A stretch of DNA of 8,015 nt. It comes from an uncultured Campylobacter sp. Lineage in GTDB: Bacteria > Campylobacterota > Campylobacteria > Campylobacterales > Campylobacteraceae. Below are positions 7,066-8,015 of this stretch, piece by piece. The notes under the pieces are model-generated. The model was not told the origin of the DNA. It made no database searches and saw only the letters and a program-made list of their open reading frames with translations. Where the stretch lies: the NCBI RefSeq assembly GCF_938045535.1, contig NZ_CALIMQ010000015.1:1-8015 (forward strand), read 5' to 3'. How positions within the stretch are numbered: position 1 is the stretch's first letter; the number at the start of each line of letters is the position of its first letter. Both the position numbers and the translations under genes were made by a program.

Positions 7066-7248
7066 AGCGAAAAATTTTAAAACCAAGCTCGCGATCAGTC
7101 TATCTTGCTGCATGAAATTTAAAAGCTAGAATTTTGCCGCGCAGAATTCCGTTGTGCTATGGAGCTTTGCAGAAAAAAAATGAGCAGATTTCTCTAACGC
7201 CGAGCAAACAGGGCGCTGAACAAGCGGTGCTAAATTTAACTTAATTTT

Positions 7249-7259
7249 GGAGGATTATG
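7249..7259 (+). promoter_or_regulatory. Shine-Dalgarno GGAGG with short spacer before ATG 7257
   Basis: GGAGG at 7249-7253 is separated from the ATG by only three bases, shorter than the usual five to nine. No other ATG lies near enough downstream to use it better, so the ATG at 7257 remains the best start, possibly with reduced initiation efficiency. Confidence 0.55.
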
Positions 7260-8003
7260 CGAAATAAGCAGCCCTGTATCGAAGGCAGGATAGAAAACTT
7301 GCGTATCCGAGTCCTTAGGCAGGAGATCGAGACGCTCGTGCTTTTTGAGATCGACGGCATTCGCTTTCGCATGCGTTGCAGGGCATTCTCGTTTAAGCAG
7401 GGCGATTTAGTGCGCGTAAAATACTGCAAGCAGGGATATTTAGGCAGCCTCGTCGCCTTGGAGGTCGAGCGTCGCAGAATGCCTTTGGAATATGCCCGTG
7501 ATTTTGAATTGAGCGTGCTGGATGCCGCAAGACGCGCGCTATATTTAGTTTGGGACATTTTGATTACGTTTGGTCTAATTTTTTTCGTCACGGCGGTATT
7601 TTATGTGATCTATCTTGCGTTCGCAAAAGACGCATTCCCAAACCTAGGCGATTTTTTCTACACTTGCGCGGCGCTTGCGTTTGTTGCGATGATAATTCTG
7701 GCACACATTTATGCGATCGTCCGCGCTGTTGAAAGGCGCGCGCCTCGTTTGACACAACTGGTGTTTAGCCTTGCCGAGCGGCTACTTAGCTTGGCGCGAC
7801 TATTTTGGGCGGTACTGCTTTTTTGCATCGCTGTGATTGCGGTGTTGCTTTGGATTTATATGACATTTATTAAGGATAAAACGGCAAGCCTGAGCGATTT
7901 TTTCTATTCTTGCGTAGTGCTTACGCTTGTGTGCATGATATGCCTAATTTGTTCTACTTGCATGCAAAAACCCTCATCGTGGCGCAAGCGTAATAAAAAA
8001 TAG
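7257..8003 (+). CDS. Unrecognised four-helix membrane protein with N-terminal beta domain and internal duplication
   Basis: I do not recognise this 248-residue protein. Residues 1 to about 75 are soluble, basic and strand-rich, with a possible small beta-barrel or OB-like pattern: GRIENLRIRVL, then TLVLFEIDGIRFRMRC, then KQGDLVRVKY. Four membrane segments follow in two pairs, at about 98-121 and 136-156, then 182-204 and 218-235. The two halves are related: residues 91-154 align without gaps to 173-236 with 23 identities in 64, including KD-x4-L-x-DFFY-(T/S)-C at 124-137 and 206-219. The C-terminus is basic (RKRNKK). It stands alone after the 743-bp gap and ends 12 bases before the window edge. 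Codon use and G+C resemble the neighbours. The beta domain plus helices might suggest an envelope or membrane-stress role, but no function can be assigned. Confidence 0.8.
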   Translation: MRNKQPCIEGRIENLRIRVLRQEIETLVLFEIDGIRFRMRCRAFSFKQGDLVRVKYCKQGYLGSLVALEVERRRMPLEYARDFELSVLDAARRALYLVWDILITFGLIFFVTAVFYVIYLAFAKDAFPNLGDFFYTCAALAFVAMIILAHIYAIVRAVERRAPRLTQLVFSLAERLLSLARLFWAVLLFCIAVIAVLLWIYMTFIKDKTASLSDFFYSCVVLTLVCMICLICSTCMQKPSSWRKRNKK

Positions 8004-8015
8004 TGCTACTCCATT

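Larger units (their letters stand above)
6514..7256. other. 743-bp gene-free stretch, very rich in AAATTT words
   Basis: I find no open frame on either strand with a credible start, ribosome binding site or protein-like composition. The stretch is lower in G+C than the flanking genes. AAATTT occurs about 19 times by hand count, where fewer than one would be expected from base composition. Several 11-16 bp words also occur in the extra parts of rpiB. It holds one clear GC-rich stem-loop (7035-7065), weak hairpins at 6746-6760 (GCGCA/TGCGC) and 6819-6840 (TACGCA/TGCGTA), and two tentative promoters. I see no tRNA, rRNA fragment, IS end or phage attachment repeat. It may be an eroded gene, a regulatory region or a small-RNA locus. 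Confidence 0.75.

Noticed and set aside
7241..7591. 116-residue minus-strand open frame over the start of the last gene
   Set aside because: It is antisense to a better plus-strand gene with a ribosome binding site and clear membrane helices, and resembles no protein family I know.

Overview
The window looks like a chromosomal housekeeping locus of a Campylobacter-type epsilonproteobacterium. Three things point there: the gene content and order (folD-lepB-rpiB-small membrane protein-apt-dedA-pepA-ychF), the tight or overlapping gene junctions, and the abundance of AAATTT-type words typical of that group. The coding DNA is richer in G+C than C. jejuni, so a higher-GC oral species such as C. 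gracilis is my best guess. This is inference from memory, not a database match.

Layout. Positions 1-6513 carry one uninterrupted plus-strand gene string: the 3' end of folD (1-332), lepB (333-1178), rpiB (1188-2570), an 80-residue membrane/coiled-coil protein (2567-2809), apt (2806-3354), a dedA-family gene (3357-3974, TTG start), pepA (3949-5409) and ychF (5410-6513). Junctions are 0-9 bp gaps or 4-26 bp overlaps, so the block is probably one transcription unit with translational coupling. The products serve separate basic functions: one-carbon metabolism, signal-peptide cleavage, pentose phosphate interconversion, adenine salvage, envelope lipid homeostasis, peptide degradation and a ribosome-linked ATPase/GTPase. 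It is a conserved housekeeping cluster rather than a single pathway. Positions 6514-7256 are 743 bp without a convincing gene, unusually dense in AAATTT words and holding one GC-rich stem-loop and tentative promoters. Positions 7257-8003 encode an unrecognised membrane protein with an internal duplication.

The most unusual item is rpiB. The normal enzyme of about 150 residues is intact in pieces, but it is interrupted by a low-complexity insert of about 95 residues and followed by a similar tail of about 215 residues, giving 460 residues. The extra DNA shares several short exact words with the gene-free stretch at 6514-7256, which suggests that intergenic-type filler has become coding sequence while the frame stayed open. 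I see no phage, insertion sequence, CRISPR array, toxin-antitoxin or defence system.
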